Shown here: positions 1 to 9,472 of the stretch, one piece after another
Position numbering within the stretch: the stretch's first letter is position 1
How the letters are laid out: every line of letters starts with the position of its first letter
Assembly (NCBI GenBank): GCA_002707365.1
Contig: PAMQ01000012.1
Span: forward strand, 35,902-99,901
Reading direction: 5' to 3'
From: Trueperaceae bacterium
GTDB taxonomy: Bacteria; Deinococcota; Deinococci; Deinococcales; Trueperaceae
DNA length: 64,000 nt
Notes under the pieces: generated by a model
What the model was told of the DNA's origin: nothing
Databases searched by the model: none
What the model saw: only the letters and a program-made list of their open reading frames with translations
Program-made: the position numbers and the translations under genes

Positions 1-1017
1 GACAGCTCGAGCCTTAGCGCTTTCAGGTGCGTCAGGATTGTTCTTGACTGTTTGTTTGACGCGGTAAAGAGCATGTTCATTGCCCGCTCGAGCCAACTCT
101 AATGCCTCCGCAAAGCCTTTTTCTCCAAAGCTTGTATCGAACGGCACGACAGGATTATCAAGCTGCTGCCAATAGTATTTCAGGTCATCAGTTTTCCAAT
201 CGGCATAAATCTCTTCCCAACTAAGCTGGCTGGGGCCATGGGGATCTAGCATATGAGCTGCAATTGGGTCTCCAATTGCTTGATAGCGGTTGTCTAACGA
301 CATGCGCAATTTATCCTCAGTGGAATTAGGTAGAGCTTTGTGAATGGTTAAAGCAGGAAAAAAGAGGGTATCACCAATTTCATAATTAGTGCTGTGCCAA
401 ATGGGGTTCACATCCTCGTGGACCGTTTCATCTACCAACAGCCCCCCTGCTCCTAAAGAAAAATGATGGTCCAGCACACGGTTCACTTTGTGCGAGCCTG
501 GAATAACCGCCAAACCCCCAAGCTCAATAGGACAATCGCCAATGGGTGCCCAGCAGGTGATGTTGTCGAAGCTTCCCTGGAAGTGAACAAAATCCTGATG
601 TTTTGGGGTGGTGTGTTCGGTGTATTTGGGAAACCAGATACGGGCTACCTTTTGAGGCTGGGGCATGATGGGCTTGCCCATAATTTTCTCGACCATGCCG
701 GTTACCTCAGGCCAGTGAGCAGAGCGGTGGAAGGACTCGAGTTTATAGGTCCTAGCGTAGCCTGCGCTATATTCGTTATCACCTTCGGTGTATTGCATGC
801 TTATGTCTGCAATCCCGTCCATTGGGTCGGTGCCTTGAATAAGCCAGCCTGCTTGTTGAACAGCTGTCATCATCTCACGGCGCAATTTGCGAAGTTTATC
901 AGGTGACTGCAATTGTTTGAAAAAGAGATAGCCTTCCTCTGCCATGCGGTGCTGAAGTTCAGCCTCGTCATTCATGGCATCATTTGAAACACGTAGTTCT
1001 TTTAATTCCTGCATCAT
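1..1017 (-). CDS. Phytanoyl-CoA dioxygenase (PhyH) family protein, 3' end beyond window
   Basis: An open frame of 339 codons reads leftward from an ATGATG start and runs off the window edge, so the C-terminus is missing. An AGGAGG box lies 5 bases before the first ATG and 8 before the second. The product fits the Fe(II)/2-oxoglutarate-dependent PhyH family. The metal triad is visible as H140-Q-D142 and a distal H226 in a TIHKALP context, and an arginine in RMSLDNRY (R238 or R244) could bind the 2-oxoglutarate carboxylate. Such enzymes hydroxylate diverse small molecules, and the substrate cannot be read from the sequence. The gene is divergent from the aldolase gene, with a 214-base gap. The fold call is fairly sure; the substrate is unknown. 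Confidence 0.8.
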   Translation of the reverse strand, partial: MMQELKELRVSNDAMNDEAELQHRMAEEGYLFFKQLQSPDKLRKLRREMMTAVQQAGWLIQGTDPMDGIADISMQYTEGDNEYSAGYARTYKLESFHRSAHWPEVTGMVEKIMGKPIMPQPQKVARIWFPKYTEHTTPKHQDFVHFQGSFDNITCWAPIGDCPIELGGLAVIPGSHKVNRVLDHHFSLGAGGLLVDETVHEDVNPIWHSTNYEIGDTLFFPALTIHKALPNSTEDKLRMSLDNRYQAIGDPIAAHMLDPHGPSQLSWEEIYADWKTDDLKYYWQQLDNPVVPFDTSFGEKGFAEALELARAGNEHALYRVKQTVKNNPDAPESAKARAV

Positions 1018-1231
1018 TTGGGCCTCCTAAAGCTTATGAATATTTAGACCTGTTCAAGAATGCATCGATTTCCATTGTGACACAGGCTCATCTAGAAAAC
1101 ATTGAATCGTTTATTTCTTAACTAATTTTGCTACGTCGAGTATCATGCTTAAAGAGGTTCTAAGTAACGGGTGCACAAGCTAATCTCTATTTTTTAGAGG
1201 TTTTTGGTGACGAGGAGTTGGAAACACTGAC

Positions 1232-2050
1232 ATGATAACTTCTGATCTTGGTAAGCGCATGCGTATTCGCAGGATAATGCGAAACGGACGAGTGCTGGTT
1301 CTGCCGTTCGATCATCCGATTTACTTTGGACCCTTGCCAGGTTCAGAGGATCCGGCAAAACTGACGGCCCTGGCCAGGGAAAACGGCGCCACGGCGGTAT
1401 TGCTTACGGCGGGTGCTTTGCGTCAAGCTGCTCCCGAGACGGGCGACCTGGGTGTGATCATGCGTATCGACACGACGATTAGTCGCCTCGGAGGACCTGA
1501 CACCGTAATGCATCTACTTCACGATGTCGAGGAAGCTTCCTCCCTAGGGGCAGATATGGTGGTTGTGAACTGCTACATTGGGATCGGCGACACGGATATT
1601 GAGCATGACCTGCTAGTTAAGCTCGCGGATGTGTCTGCCGACTGCGAGAAGATGGGCATGCCGTTATGCGGTGAGATCATCCCTCGTGTTTCGTATAAGG
1701 ATCAGCCAAACGCCATGCCGACTTCCGAGGACATGGCTATAGCGATGCGTTACGGGTTGGAGTATGGCTGCGACTTGGTGAAGACCGTCTATAACGGTGA
1801 TAAAGCGGGCTATGCTAAAGCCATTTCGAAATCCCATTTGCCTGTGATTATGGCGGGAGGGCCGAAAAGCGATGATGACACCGCGATATTTCGACAACTT
1901 AAGGAAGTGATGGATGCTGGAGCTGTCGGTGCAGCAATAGGTAGGCGAGTGTGGGGAAGCGACAGACCTGAGGTGACTTTAAGGGCAATCAAGTCCATAG
2001 TGATAGACGATGCTTCCGTGGAAGAAGCCCTCGCGATCTTCATGGAATAA
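1232..2050 (+). CDS. DhnA/class I fructose-bisphosphate aldolase-family protein
   Basis: 272 residues, a TIM-barrel length typical of the DhnA/DeoC/FbaB group of class I (Schiff-base) aldolases. The likely catalytic lysine is K184 in the motif CDLVKTVYNGD, and D27 in LPFDHPIYFGP matches the conserved active-site aspartate. A GAGGAG-type ribosome site precedes the ATG. Relatives act on fructose 1,6-bisphosphate, on 2-amino-3,7-dideoxy-heptulosonate in archaeal-type aromatic synthesis, or on LsrF-like sugar phosphates; the sequence does not choose between them. No shikimate genes are near. It stands alone and divergent from the PhyH gene. The family is reasonably certain, the substrate is not. 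Confidence 0.75.
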   Translation: MITSDLGKRMRIRRIMRNGRVLVLPFDHPIYFGPLPGSEDPAKLTALARENGATAVLLTAGALRQAAPETGDLGVIMRIDTTISRLGGPDTVMHLLHDVEEASSLGADMVVVNCYIGIGDTDIEHDLLVKLADVSADCEKMGMPLCGEIIPRVSYKDQPNAMPTSEDMAIAMRYGLEYGCDLVKTVYNGDKAGYAKAISKSHLPVIMAGGPKSDDDTAIFRQLKEVMDAGAVGAAIGRRVWGSDRPEVTLRAIKSIVIDDASVEEALAIFME

Positions 2051-2380
2051 CCCGTAGAACAGCCTCATTCTCCCAAGCTTCACCGGCAAGACCTTAGGGC
2101 ATGGGGACATCGCGAGAAGCAGAGGTGATTTCATTTAAAAGCGTCACCGGTCAAGATCCACGTGCATGACCTCCGGACGCTTCCGCCACAAAAGTCACGC
2201 TAGCTGATGGTAGGCGAAGATAGGTGGTAAATCCCGGCCGTACAGGCCTCCCTTGGCTATGCTTACCCTTATACTGACCCGCAGATCTAAGTGTTACCCC
2301 TTAAGAATGCCATCCAAACAGGGACGTTCAAACCGCTTGATAATCCCGCTGGTTTACGAGATCCCGCAGAACCATAGATT
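2051..2380. other. Intergenic region without a recognised gene
   Basis: About 330 bases lie between the aldolase stop and the tRNA-Met terminator. I found no open frame with a ribosome site in either direction, no tRNA-like cloverleaf and no long repeat. It may hold decayed coding sequence, but no protein family could be recognised in any frame. Confidence 0.5.
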
Positions 2381-2422
2381 GAGACAAAAACAGGACGAGG
2401 AAGTAGCAATATCCTCGTCCTG
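2381..2422 (-). terminator. Rho-independent terminator of tRNA-Met
   Basis: A perfect 11-bp stem (2412-2422 with 2391-2401) closes a 10-base loop. On the minus strand it is followed at once by TTTTTGTCTC. It begins six bases after the encoded CCA end of the tRNA, so it is the tRNA's own intrinsic terminator. Confidence 0.88.
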
Positions 2423-2427
2423 AACTT

Positions 2428-2504
2428 TGGTAGCGATGGACGGACTTGAACCGTCGACCTCACGATTATGAGTCGTGCGCTCTAACCAGCTGAGCTACAT
2501 CGCC
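2428..2504 (-). tRNA. tRNA-Met (anticodon CAT)
   Basis: A full cloverleaf of 77 bases including an encoded CCA. The acceptor stem has seven pairs (first pair G-U), the D-stem is GCTC/GAGC, the anticodon stem CACGA/TCGTG surrounds loop CTCATAA, the variable loop is AGGTC, and the T-stem is GACGG/CCGTC with TTCAAGT. The paired 1-72 position argues against initiator tRNA, which normally has an unpaired first position. Elongator Met is most likely. A lysidine-modified Ile (CAT) tRNA cannot be excluded. Confidence 0.93.
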
Positions 2505-2902
2505 GCAGCGACACCTGTGTAGTTACTCTAATACCGCTACACTCGGGCGAATAATATCATTTTGAACGGCCCAGGGGTATTTGAGACCGACTTCATATTG
2601 TTAACTTCGAGCGAAGGCCCCCGGCTGCCAACATAACCAAACGAACATGTAGTAATTTATATACACAGCATTTAATCCAGTAAGTTTTGTTCACAATTCC
2701 AAAGAAACCACTATTAACCCAATGATGCCCTAACCATGAACGCTGAGCCATTCCTTTGTCTTTTTTAGCGTTCAGCACTAGTAATTTCCGAACTAACAAA
2801 AATAATTTTGATTTTTTCTCCATCAGAACCGGTTTTCCAAGTCTACTTCCGCCCCAGATATTAGCCCCATCAGCCCTTGGCTGTGATATCTTCAGTGCCG
2901 GA
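2505..2902. other. Non-coding upstream region of the glycine cleavage operon
   Basis: Nearly 400 bases between tRNA-Met and gcvT. I looked for the conserved cores of a glycine riboswitch and did not find them. It contains an 8-bp inverted repeat (2737-2744 with 2767-2774, 22-base loop rich in T). A weak TATCTT box lies 10 bases before the chosen gcvT start. An open frame continues upstream of gcvT from 2756, but its residues do not resemble a GcvT N-terminus. Confidence 0.5.
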
Positions 2903-3955
2903 ATGAAAACTACACCGCTCTTTGATCTCCATAAACAACTTGGAGCGAGAATGGTTGATTTTTCTAATTGGCAAATGCCCCTTCAATACCCAACCGGAAT
3001 TAATCAGGAACACATGGCGGTTCGCACTAACGTGGGTTTATTCGACGTAAGCCACATGGGGCAACTCAGGATTATCGGCCACCAGGCTACCGAATTTCTG
3101 CAATACAACACACTCAACGACCCAACCTCTTTAAAGGTGGGTCGAGGACAGTATTCAATGATTCCCAATCAAAGAGGTGGTCTCGTTGACGATATTTATC
3201 TATATCGGGATAAGCTCGACAATTACCTGATGATTCCCAATGCTGGTAATACCACGAAGGTTAAACACCAACTGAAACTCCAGGCTGAAAAATACGATTG
3301 CCACGTTGTAGATGAAACCGAAACATGGGCACTGTTGGCTCTCCAAGGCCCGGGAAGTGCAGTTCTTCTGGATCGGTTTGTTGAAAATGACCTGACAATG
3401 TTAAGAAAGAATTCGTATGTAGAAACCACACTTTCAGGGTGTCCCGCCCGCCTTGCTCGGACAGGCTACACCGGAGAGGACGGTTTCGAAATCTTCTGCA
3501 GACCAACGGACGCCTATATTATCTGGTCTCTACTGACGGAAGCCGGGGCTACTCCATGTGGTTTGGGAGCCCGAGACACGCTCCGTCTTGAAGCTGGGTT
3601 CCCCTTGTTCGGCAACGAATTTACCGGGGATACTAATCCCTTATGCACCAGTTACGCTTGGGTGGTAAAAGACAAGCCTTTCTACGGCAGAAAAGCTATG
3701 TGGGGAACTAAATGCCTTAAGGTGTTAAGAGGAATTAAGCTGCACCGCCGAGGAATAGCAAGGCATGGATATAGAATTTTAAAAAATGACCAAGAAATCG
3801 GTGAGGTTACCTCAGGAACCATTTCTCCTATGACTCGCGAAAGCATAGCATTAGGCTGGGTTGAAACCGAACATAGTAACGACGGAACTTCGCTAGCCAT
3901 TGAAATCAGGGGGCAGCGCGTGGACGCAACAATAACAACACCCCCATTCTTCTAA
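2903..3955 (+). CDS. gcvT: Glycine cleavage system T protein (aminomethyltransferase)
   Basis: About 350 residues, the usual GcvT length when started at the ATG of MKTTPLFDLH; an in-frame start at 2756 would add 49 residues with no family likeness. GcvT transfers the methylene group from aminomethyl-lipoyl GcvH to tetrahydrofolate and releases ammonia. Visible family motifs are VDFSNWQMPLQYPTG near the N-terminus, LFDVSHMGQ, RTGYTGEDGFEIF in the folate-binding region, and a C-terminal EVTSGTISP barrel segment. It is the first gene of gcvT-gcvH-gcvPA-gcvPB, all on the same strand. A ribosome site is weak or absent, consistent with a short-leader transcript. Confidence 0.95.
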   Translation: MKTTPLFDLHKQLGARMVDFSNWQMPLQYPTGINQEHMAVRTNVGLFDVSHMGQLRIIGHQATEFLQYNTLNDPTSLKVGRGQYSMIPNQRGGLVDDIYLYRDKLDNYLMIPNAGNTTKVKHQLKLQAEKYDCHVVDETETWALLALQGPGSAVLLDRFVENDLTMLRKNSYVETTLSGCPARLARTGYTGEDGFEIFCRPTDAYIIWSLLTEAGATPCGLGARDTLRLEAGFPLFGNEFTGDTNPLCTSYAWVVKDKPFYGRKAMWGTKCLKVLRGIKLHRRGIARHGYRILKNDQEIGEVTSGTISPMTRESIALGWVETEHSNDGTSLAIEIRGQRVDATITTPPFF

Positions 3956-4006
3956 AGACGCCCTACACCAAAAACCGGTACTAGAGACTTACATTAAGGA
4001 GGCATA

Positions 4007-4393
4007 ATGGATTTTCCAGAAGATTTACGATACACATCTACCCATGAATGGGCTTCGGCCGCTGAAAATGGTGTAATCACAATAGGGATTACAGACTTCG
4101 CTCAAGACCAACTCGGGGACGTCGTTTTCGTAGAACTGCCCCAACTTGGAGACCAGTTTGAACAAGGTGACCCGGTCGCTGTTGTGGAATCGGTAAAAAC
4201 TGCCTCAGATATTTACGCACCAACTAAGGGGACGGTCGTTGAGGTCAATTCCAACCTCGAGGACAGTCCAGAAGAAATTAATTCCGATCCGTATTCAAGT
4301 GGTTGGATATTTAGGCTGTCTATCGACAGCACCAATGAGATGTCTAATTTGTTGGATGCAACGGCCTATCGCCTTAACGCCGTGGAGGAATAA
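4007..4393 (+). CDS. gcvH: Glycine cleavage system H protein (lipoyl carrier)
   Basis: 128 residues, the standard size of GcvH. The lipoylation site is K64 in [14 protein letters not shown], within the typical hammerhead fold, followed by the conserved [17 protein letters not shown] segment. A strong AAGGAGG lies 5 bases before the ATG. The protein shuttles the aminomethyl group between the P and T proteins. It sits 51 bases after gcvT and ends 2 bases before the gcvPA start, so expression is tightly linked. Confidence 0.97.
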   Translation: MDFPEDLRYTSTHEWASAAENGVITIGITDFAQDQLGDVVFVELPQLGDQFEQGDPVAVVESVKTASDIYAPTKGTVVEVNSNLEDSPEEINSDPYSSGWIFRLSIDSTNEMSNLLDATAYRLNAVEE

Positions 4394-4395
4394 AG

Positions 4396-5718
4396 TTGGA
4401 CTATCTACCTCACACCTTGGAAGACATCGAAAAGGCTCTCCGCACTGTCGGCGTCAGAGATGTTGAAGACCTTTTCTCGGACATCCCGAAAGCCCTCTCT
4501 AATCCGGAAATAAATCTTCCATCTGGGATGGACGAGGATAGTTTACTTCGGCACTTGAAGGAACTGCAGAACCAAAATAGAACTGACCAGCCTTGTTTTC
4601 TTGGTGGCGGTATTCGGCATCATTTTTTGCCGAGTGTAACGCAACAACTTGCAAGCAAACCTGAATTCCTAACCGCCTATACTGCATATCAACCTGAAGT
4701 ATCTCAGGGATTACTGCAAGCAACCTTTGAGTACCAAACTATGATGTCGGAACTAACCGGCCTCCCAATTTCTAATGCCAGTATGTATGACGGTGCACCG
4801 GCAACCGCTGAAGCAGCTCTCTTAGCGGCAAGAGCAACTAATCGTTCCAAGGTTTTGGTAAGTAGAGGTATCCATCCCGAAACTTTAGAGGTCTTAAAAA
4901 CTTACTTAACACCCTTAAAGATATCTCTAGAGGTATTTGAGCTCGACGGCCTAACTTCTTCTATTCCAATTGTAGACAAAGACACAGCGTGCGTAATCGC
5001 TCAAAACCCCAATTTTCTCGGTTATTTAGAATCTGTACCCAATTTAGTAGAGGCCTCACATAAAATGGGAGCTTTATACGTTGCAGTATCAGATCCAGTT
5101 GCCCTCGGGATACTTAAACCTCCTGGCTCTCAAGGAGCAGACATCGTCACAGGAGACGGCCAAACTTTAGGAAACCCCGTAATTTTCGGAGGACCAAGCT
5201 TTGGCTTTTTGTTAGTATCTGAACGTCTTGTCCGGCAAATGCCCGGACGGGTGGTCGGCGAAACAGTCGACACCGAAGGACAGCGTGGATTCGTTCTTAC
5301 TCTCCAAGCAAGGGAACAACATATACGTAGAGGTAAAGCAAAATCTAATATTTGTTCAAATCATCAACTCACAGCATTAATGGCAACCATAAACCTCGCT
5401 GCTCTCGGGCCGCAAGGACTCCAAGAAATAGCGGAACAAAGTGTACTGGCTGCCCATGAACTCGCAGATAAATTAAGTAGGGTTGGAATAACAGTAAGGC
5501 AGGAGTCAACCTTCTTTAACGAATTTCTCATCGAAACGGAAACCTCTCCTTTAAAACTTCGCCAAGAATTTTCACTCAGAGGAATTAGCGCTGGAATTCC
5601 GGTTCCTCAGACTTTTAATTTTGGTAATGCTTCGATCCTAGCGGCAACTGAATTGACCACTAAAGAAGATATAGACGCTTTGCTTAAAGCAATTACGGAA
5701 ATCGAGTTATCTAAATGA
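4396..5718 (+). CDS. gcvPA: Glycine dehydrogenase (decarboxylating) subunit 1
   Basis: 440 residues corresponding to the N-terminal half of the single-chain P protein. It has the family's YTAYQPEVSQGLLQATFEYQTMMSELTG block and a GDGQTLGNPVIFGGPSFGF segment. It pairs with the PLP-carrying subunit 2 to decarboxylate glycine. The start is TTG at 4396, placed 6 bases after a GGAGGA that lies inside the gcvH end. It overlaps gcvPB by four bases (ATGA). The split P protein is known from Thermus, many Firmicutes and archaea. Confidence 0.95.
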   Translation: MDYLPHTLEDIEKALRTVGVRDVEDLFSDIPKALSNPEINLPSGMDEDSLLRHLKELQNQNRTDQPCFLGGGIRHHFLPSVTQQLASKPEFLTAYTAYQPEVSQGLLQATFEYQTMMSELTGLPISNASMYDGAPATAEAALLAARATNRSKVLVSRGIHPETLEVLKTYLTPLKISLEVFELDGLTSSIPIVDKDTACVIAQNPNFLGYLESVPNLVEASHKMGALYVAVSDPVALGILKPPGSQGADIVTGDGQTLGNPVIFGGPSFGFLLVSERLVRQMPGRVVGETVDTEGQRGFVLTLQAREQHIRRGKAKSNICSNHQLTALMATINLAALGPQGLQEIAEQSVLAAHELADKLSRVGITVRQESTFFNEFLIETETSPLKLRQEFSLRGISAGIPVPQTFNFGNASILAATELTTKEDIDALLKAITEIELSK

Positions 5719-7193
5719 AAACTCTTCCACAGAAAAGATCCAATTTCGCTGGGGACTATGTTCCTCTAATATTCGAACGATCACGCCCGGGCCGAAGGGG
5801 TTCGCGACCACCGATAAGAAGAACGGGTAACGTCTCAGCATTGCTCGGTACCGACAACGTGCGGCAAACCCCACCCCGGCTACCAGAAGTATCAGAATTA
5901 GACCTAGTGAGGCACTATACGGCTCTTGCTCATAGGCAAATGAGTATTGACGGAAATCCGTATTTTTTGGGCAGCTGCACAATGAAATATAACCCTAAGG
6001 TCAATGAAGAAGCCGCCCGAATGTTTACCAAGCTACATCCTTATCAGGATCCTCACGAGACCCAAGGAGCCCTAAGGCTTCTTTTTAACCTACAAACCAG
6101 TTTGGCTGAATTGACTGGAATGAACGCCGTAACACTACAACCTGCGGCCGGCGCGCACGGAGAATTAACCGGCATGCTGATGATCAAGGCTTACCACCAG
6201 TCTAACGGTGAAGAGGACCAAAGGCGAGTGGTTTTAGTGCCTGACTCTGCTCACGGCACCAACCCAGCAACGGCGACAATGGTTGGATATGAGGTCGAAG
6301 AAATACCGACGGATATTAACGGTGAAGTCGACGTCGATCACTTTCTTTCGGCCTTAGGGCCTCACGTCGCTGCCATTATGCTTACCAACCCTAATACTGT
6401 CGGGATCTTTGAAACGAAGATAATGGAATTATCTAAAGCGGCGCACAGTTTTGGCGCCCAACTCTACTATGACGGAGCAAACGCCAACGCCATCGTAGGC
6501 AGAGCAAGACCCGGGGATATGGGCTTTGACGTTGTCCACCTAAATCTCCACAAGACTTTCACCACACCACACGGGGGTGTGGGTCCCGGAGCCGGCCCTG
6601 TTGGGGTAAAACGACATCTTAAGGACTTTCTCCCAACACCCATAATCGGTAAGAGAGATGGCCAGTTCACCGCGGATTACAGTGCGCCCCAATCCATTGG
6701 GCGCATGCGTTCCTTTTATGGCAACTTCGGTAACCTTGTACGTGCTTACACTTATATTCGGGCGTTAGGTAAGGAAGGTTTAAGAGGAGTGTCCACCATG
6801 GCCGTCCTAAACGCTAACTACCTCCGCGTTAAACTAGTAGAAGCCGGTTATGAAATCGCATTCGATCGAATAAACATGCACGAATTCGTCGCACGACCAC
6901 CGTCTGGATTTAAAACTATTGACATTGCAAAGGCAATGCTCGATTACGGCATCCACCCAATGACAGTTTATTTCCCATTAATTGTTAAAGAAGCAATGAT
7001 GCTCGAACCTACAGAAACGGAGTCAATCGAAAGCATAGACAGATACGCGGAAATAATGGGGAACATCTTACGAGAGGCAGAAGCAGATCCTGACTACCTT
7101 TCAACTGCGCCACACGCCACACCGGTTCTGCGGTTAGACGAAGTCCGTGCCGCTAGGCATCCTAAGCTTCGCCATACCTTCCCGCCCCAATAA
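5715..7193 (+). CDS. gcvPB: Glycine dehydrogenase (decarboxylating) subunit 2
   Basis: 492 residues matching the C-terminal, PLP-binding half of the P protein. The Schiff-base lysine is K280 in HLNLHKTFTTPHGGVGPG, the family signature. Other recognisable blocks are YFLGSCTMKYNPKVNE near the N-terminus and DSAHGTNPATA. It starts with the ATGA overlap at the end of gcvPA, so the two subunits are translationally coupled. It is the last gene of the operon; no clear intrinsic terminator follows before the convergent Fe-S carrier gene. Confidence 0.96.
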   Translation: MKTLPQKRSNFAGDYVPLIFERSRPGRRGSRPPIRRTGNVSALLGTDNVRQTPPRLPEVSELDLVRHYTALAHRQMSIDGNPYFLGSCTMKYNPKVNEEAARMFTKLHPYQDPHETQGALRLLFNLQTSLAELTGMNAVTLQPAAGAHGELTGMLMIKAYHQSNGEEDQRRVVLVPDSAHGTNPATATMVGYEVEEIPTDINGEVDVDHFLSALGPHVAAIMLTNPNTVGIFETKIMELSKAAHSFGAQLYYDGANANAIVGRARPGDMGFDVVHLNLHKTFTTPHGGVGPGAGPVGVKRHLKDFLPTPIIGKRDGQFTADYSAPQSIGRMRSFYGNFGNLVRAYTYIRALGKEGLRGVSTMAVLNANYLRVKLVEAGYEIAFDRINMHEFVARPPSGFKTIDIAKAMLDYGIHPMTVYFPLIVKEAMMLEPTETESIESIDRYAEIMGNILREAEADPDYLSTAPHATPVLRLDEVRAARHPKLRHTFPPQ

Positions 7194-7278
7194 AAACGTG
7201 AACTCCAGCGCAAAGGCTAAAGCTTTTTCCAGCACTTCAATTAAACTTGTGGCGCACCGGATCTTTCAGAGTTAACTT

Positions 7279-7659
7279 TCACTGGCAGCTGGAAGAACCC
7301 TCACCATCAGGAGGGGCCTGACCGTCCGTCCTAAAGCTGTGTCCGCAACCACATGAACTTGTTGCGTTGGGATTGTTGACGCTGAAACCGCCACCCATTA
7401 AATTCTCGACGTAATCAACTTCAGAACCACGAAGCAACGCCCAGCTCTTAGGGTCAATAACGACCGTAATTCCGCGGTCTTCAAATGTTTTATCCCCAAC
7501 AAGCTTTTTATCGTCTATCGCTAAACCATAACTATACCCACTGCAACCACCGGATTTAACGAAAACCCTAATCGCTGCATCATCTTTGCCGCTAGAATTC
7601 AAGAGCTCAGTTGCCCTGGTAGCAGCTGCGTCGGTAACCGTAAAATTTTCTGTTTCCAT
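7279..7659 (-). CDS. HesB/IscA/ErpA-type iron-sulfur cluster carrier
   Basis: 126 residues when started at ATG 7659, which has GGAAGG about 5 bases upstream; a longer frame to 7689 adds ten unlike residues. A-type carriers bind Fe or [2Fe-2S]/[4Fe-4S] clusters through three cysteines, here C39 (GGCSGY) and C103/C105 (SSCGCGHSF). The tail is longer than usual and carries an extra cysteine two residues from the end, the significance of which is unknown. The gene is convergent with the glycine cleavage operon, with no other Fe-S genes close by. ErpA versus IscA cannot be settled from the sequence. Confidence 0.9.
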   Translation of the reverse strand: METENFTVTDAAATRATELLNSSGKDDAAIRVFVKSGGCSGYSYGLAIDDKKLVGDKTFEDRGITVVIDPKSWALLRGSEVDYVENLMGGGFSVNNPNATSSCGCGHSFRTDGQAPPDGEGSSSCQ

Positions 7660-7792
7660 CAGTACCTTCCCTACTCGGGACCTAGCCAATGCAATTACTA
7701 TTCAAGTTATAGCACAAAGAGACAAAGCTTTACGTCAATATTTCAACACTTGGCAGAATTAAAAGAAGTTGATATACTCCTAATCCGCCCAT

Positions 7793-7868
<76 letters not shown>

Positions 7869-7993
7869 AAGAATTACTTTTAGACCAAATGGGTATTTAC
7901 AAACTCAAGCACTTGCATTAACATTTTCTTTGTCGAAATTGTCCCCATAGCCATAGTTTGGGGGTATTACGTAAACTGCAAGTTACCAGCAGA

Positions 7994-8025
7994 CTGAAGG
8001 CCGCTTTGTTCTAGGTCCCCTTCAG
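7994..8025 (+). terminator. Possible terminator after tRNA-Trp
   Basis: CTGAAGG (7994-8000) and CCTTCAG (8019-8025) can form a 7-bp stem with a long 18-base loop, followed by ACCTTTTCCC. The loop is long and the T-run broken, so this is a weak candidate. Confidence 0.3.
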
Positions 8026-8103
8026 ACCTTTTCCCTTTCGTGGTCTTGGATGATGGTTTCTATTCGCCAAATAGCTAGCAGCCCGTGCTAAGCTTTAGAG
8101 CGT

Positions 8104-9435
8104 ATGAAGGTAACATCTTTGCTCACTTTGCGCTGCATAATGTTCCTTATACCCATCGCTCTTGGGACGGTAGGTGCCCAAGAATCACCCCATAACGTTT
8201 GGATTATCCCTATAGATTCAGACATCACCCCAGCAACAGCCGATTTTGTTAATTCTCGAGTCCAGCTAGCTAATCAGGAACGACCCTTGGCCCTTGTGTT
8301 TGTCTTGAACACCAATGGCGGCCAGGTAACTTCAATGCAACGAATTGTCGACATTATTCTAACCACAGCTGAGGTCCCTACTATTGCAGTAGTAGAGAAG
8401 GCCTTTAGTGCCGGCGCTTTAATCGCAATGAGCGCCGAATACCTCGCAATGTTACCCGGATCCTCTATTGGCGCGGCTCTACCCATTGTTCCAACCTTAA
8501 CTGGAGCTAAACCCGTCGAAGAGAAGTTTAACTCAGCTGTTCGCGGGCAATTTCGCAGCGTAGCTGAAGCAAGAGGCAGAGACCCACAGATAGCTGAGGC
8601 CATGGTTAATCAGAAATTCGAAATTCCTGGGCTTTCGACTAAAGATGAACTAGTGACATTGACCGCCTCGCAGGCAGTTACCTTTGGCATTGCTGATATC
8701 GAAGCCTTAACCCTGCGCGATGCACTCTCCGCTTTCGGTTATGGAGGTGTCACCATAATTACCTTGAGCCCTAACCTTACCGAGCGTTTGGGGATATTTC
8801 TTGCGAAACCACTGATCGCTGCAATTTTACTAGCTATCGGCGTAGCTGGTATTTTAATTGAATTTTTCACTCCAGGGTTTGGGCTACCAGGAGCCCTCGG
8901 CGTAATCAGCCTAGCCCTCCTTGGATTAGCAGCATTTGTAGCAACTCCAGCGAATCCTATCGACCTCATCCTCATAGTCCTAGGGATTTTACTCGTGGCC
9001 GTTGAAATACTAGTAATACCAGGATTTGGCGTCGCCGGAATTCTCGGCATAACAGCAATAGTCGTCTCTGTTTTCAGGATTTTTCAAAATGATGCGGTCA
9101 CAGTAGTTTCGGGCGCGGCGATCTTCGGGGCCTTAATCTTAGCCTTGGGATTTTGGTTCCTACCAAATACCCGACTCGGTCATACATTGATGCTTAGAAC
9201 GCGCTTGAGAACACTTACAAATACTGGGTCGGGACAGAAAACCCGTACCGTTGATAGAACCTCTTTAATCGGCCAGCGCGGTGAAGCCACATCTGACCTT
9301 CGCCCCGCCGGGGTTGCACATTTTGATGGGAACCGTGTAGATGTAGTTACTGAAGGGGATTACATCTCGTCCGGCTCACCGATAGAGGTAACTTTCGTTG
9401 AGGGCAACCGCGTGATCGTACGGTCGGCCAACTAA
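8104..9435 (+). CDS. NfeD-family membrane serine protease homolog
   Basis: 443 residues. Order: an N-terminal signal/anchor (about 8-25), a ClpP/SppA-like serine protease domain (about 30-210) with the candidate nucleophile S102 in KAFSAGALIAM, four to five membrane helices (about 230-350), and a C-terminal OB-fold NfeD domain (about 375-443). Long NfeD proteins are partners of flotillin-like SPFH proteins, matching the next gene floA. The start ATG lies 9 bases after a TAAGCT box, suggesting a very short leader. It heads a run of eight same-strand genes to cdd. The substrate is unknown. Confidence 0.88.
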   Translation: MKVTSLLTLRCIMFLIPIALGTVGAQESPHNVWIIPIDSDITPATADFVNSRVQLANQERPLALVFVLNTNGGQVTSMQRIVDIILTTAEVPTIAVVEKAFSAGALIAMSAEYLAMLPGSSIGAALPIVPTLTGAKPVEEKFNSAVRGQFRSVAEARGRDPQIAEAMVNQKFEIPGLSTKDELVTLTASQAVTFGIADIEALTLRDALSAFGYGGVTIITLSPNLTERLGIFLAKPLIAAILLAIGVAGILIEFFTPGFGLPGALGVISLALLGLAAFVATPANPIDLILIVLGILLVAVEILVIPGFGVAGILGITAIVVSVFRIFQNDAVTVVSGAAIFGALILALGFWFLPNTRLGHTLMLRTRLRTLTNTGSGQKTRTVDRTSLIGQRGEATSDLRPAGVAHFDGNRVDVVTEGDYISSGSPIEVTFVEGNRVIVRSAN

Positions 9436-9472
9436 TCGTCATCATTTTATATAGGTACGTTAGGAGAATTTA

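Noticed and set aside
463..906. 147-codon plus-strand frame
   Set aside because: It is antisense to the PhyH-family gene, whose active-site motifs are clear on the minus strand.
2756..2902. N-terminal extension of gcvT by 49 residues
   Set aside because: The extra residues have no GcvT likeness and the ATG at 2903 gives the normal family start.
2505..2902. Glycine riboswitch before gcvT
   Set aside because: The conserved glycine-aptamer cores could not be found on the coding strand.
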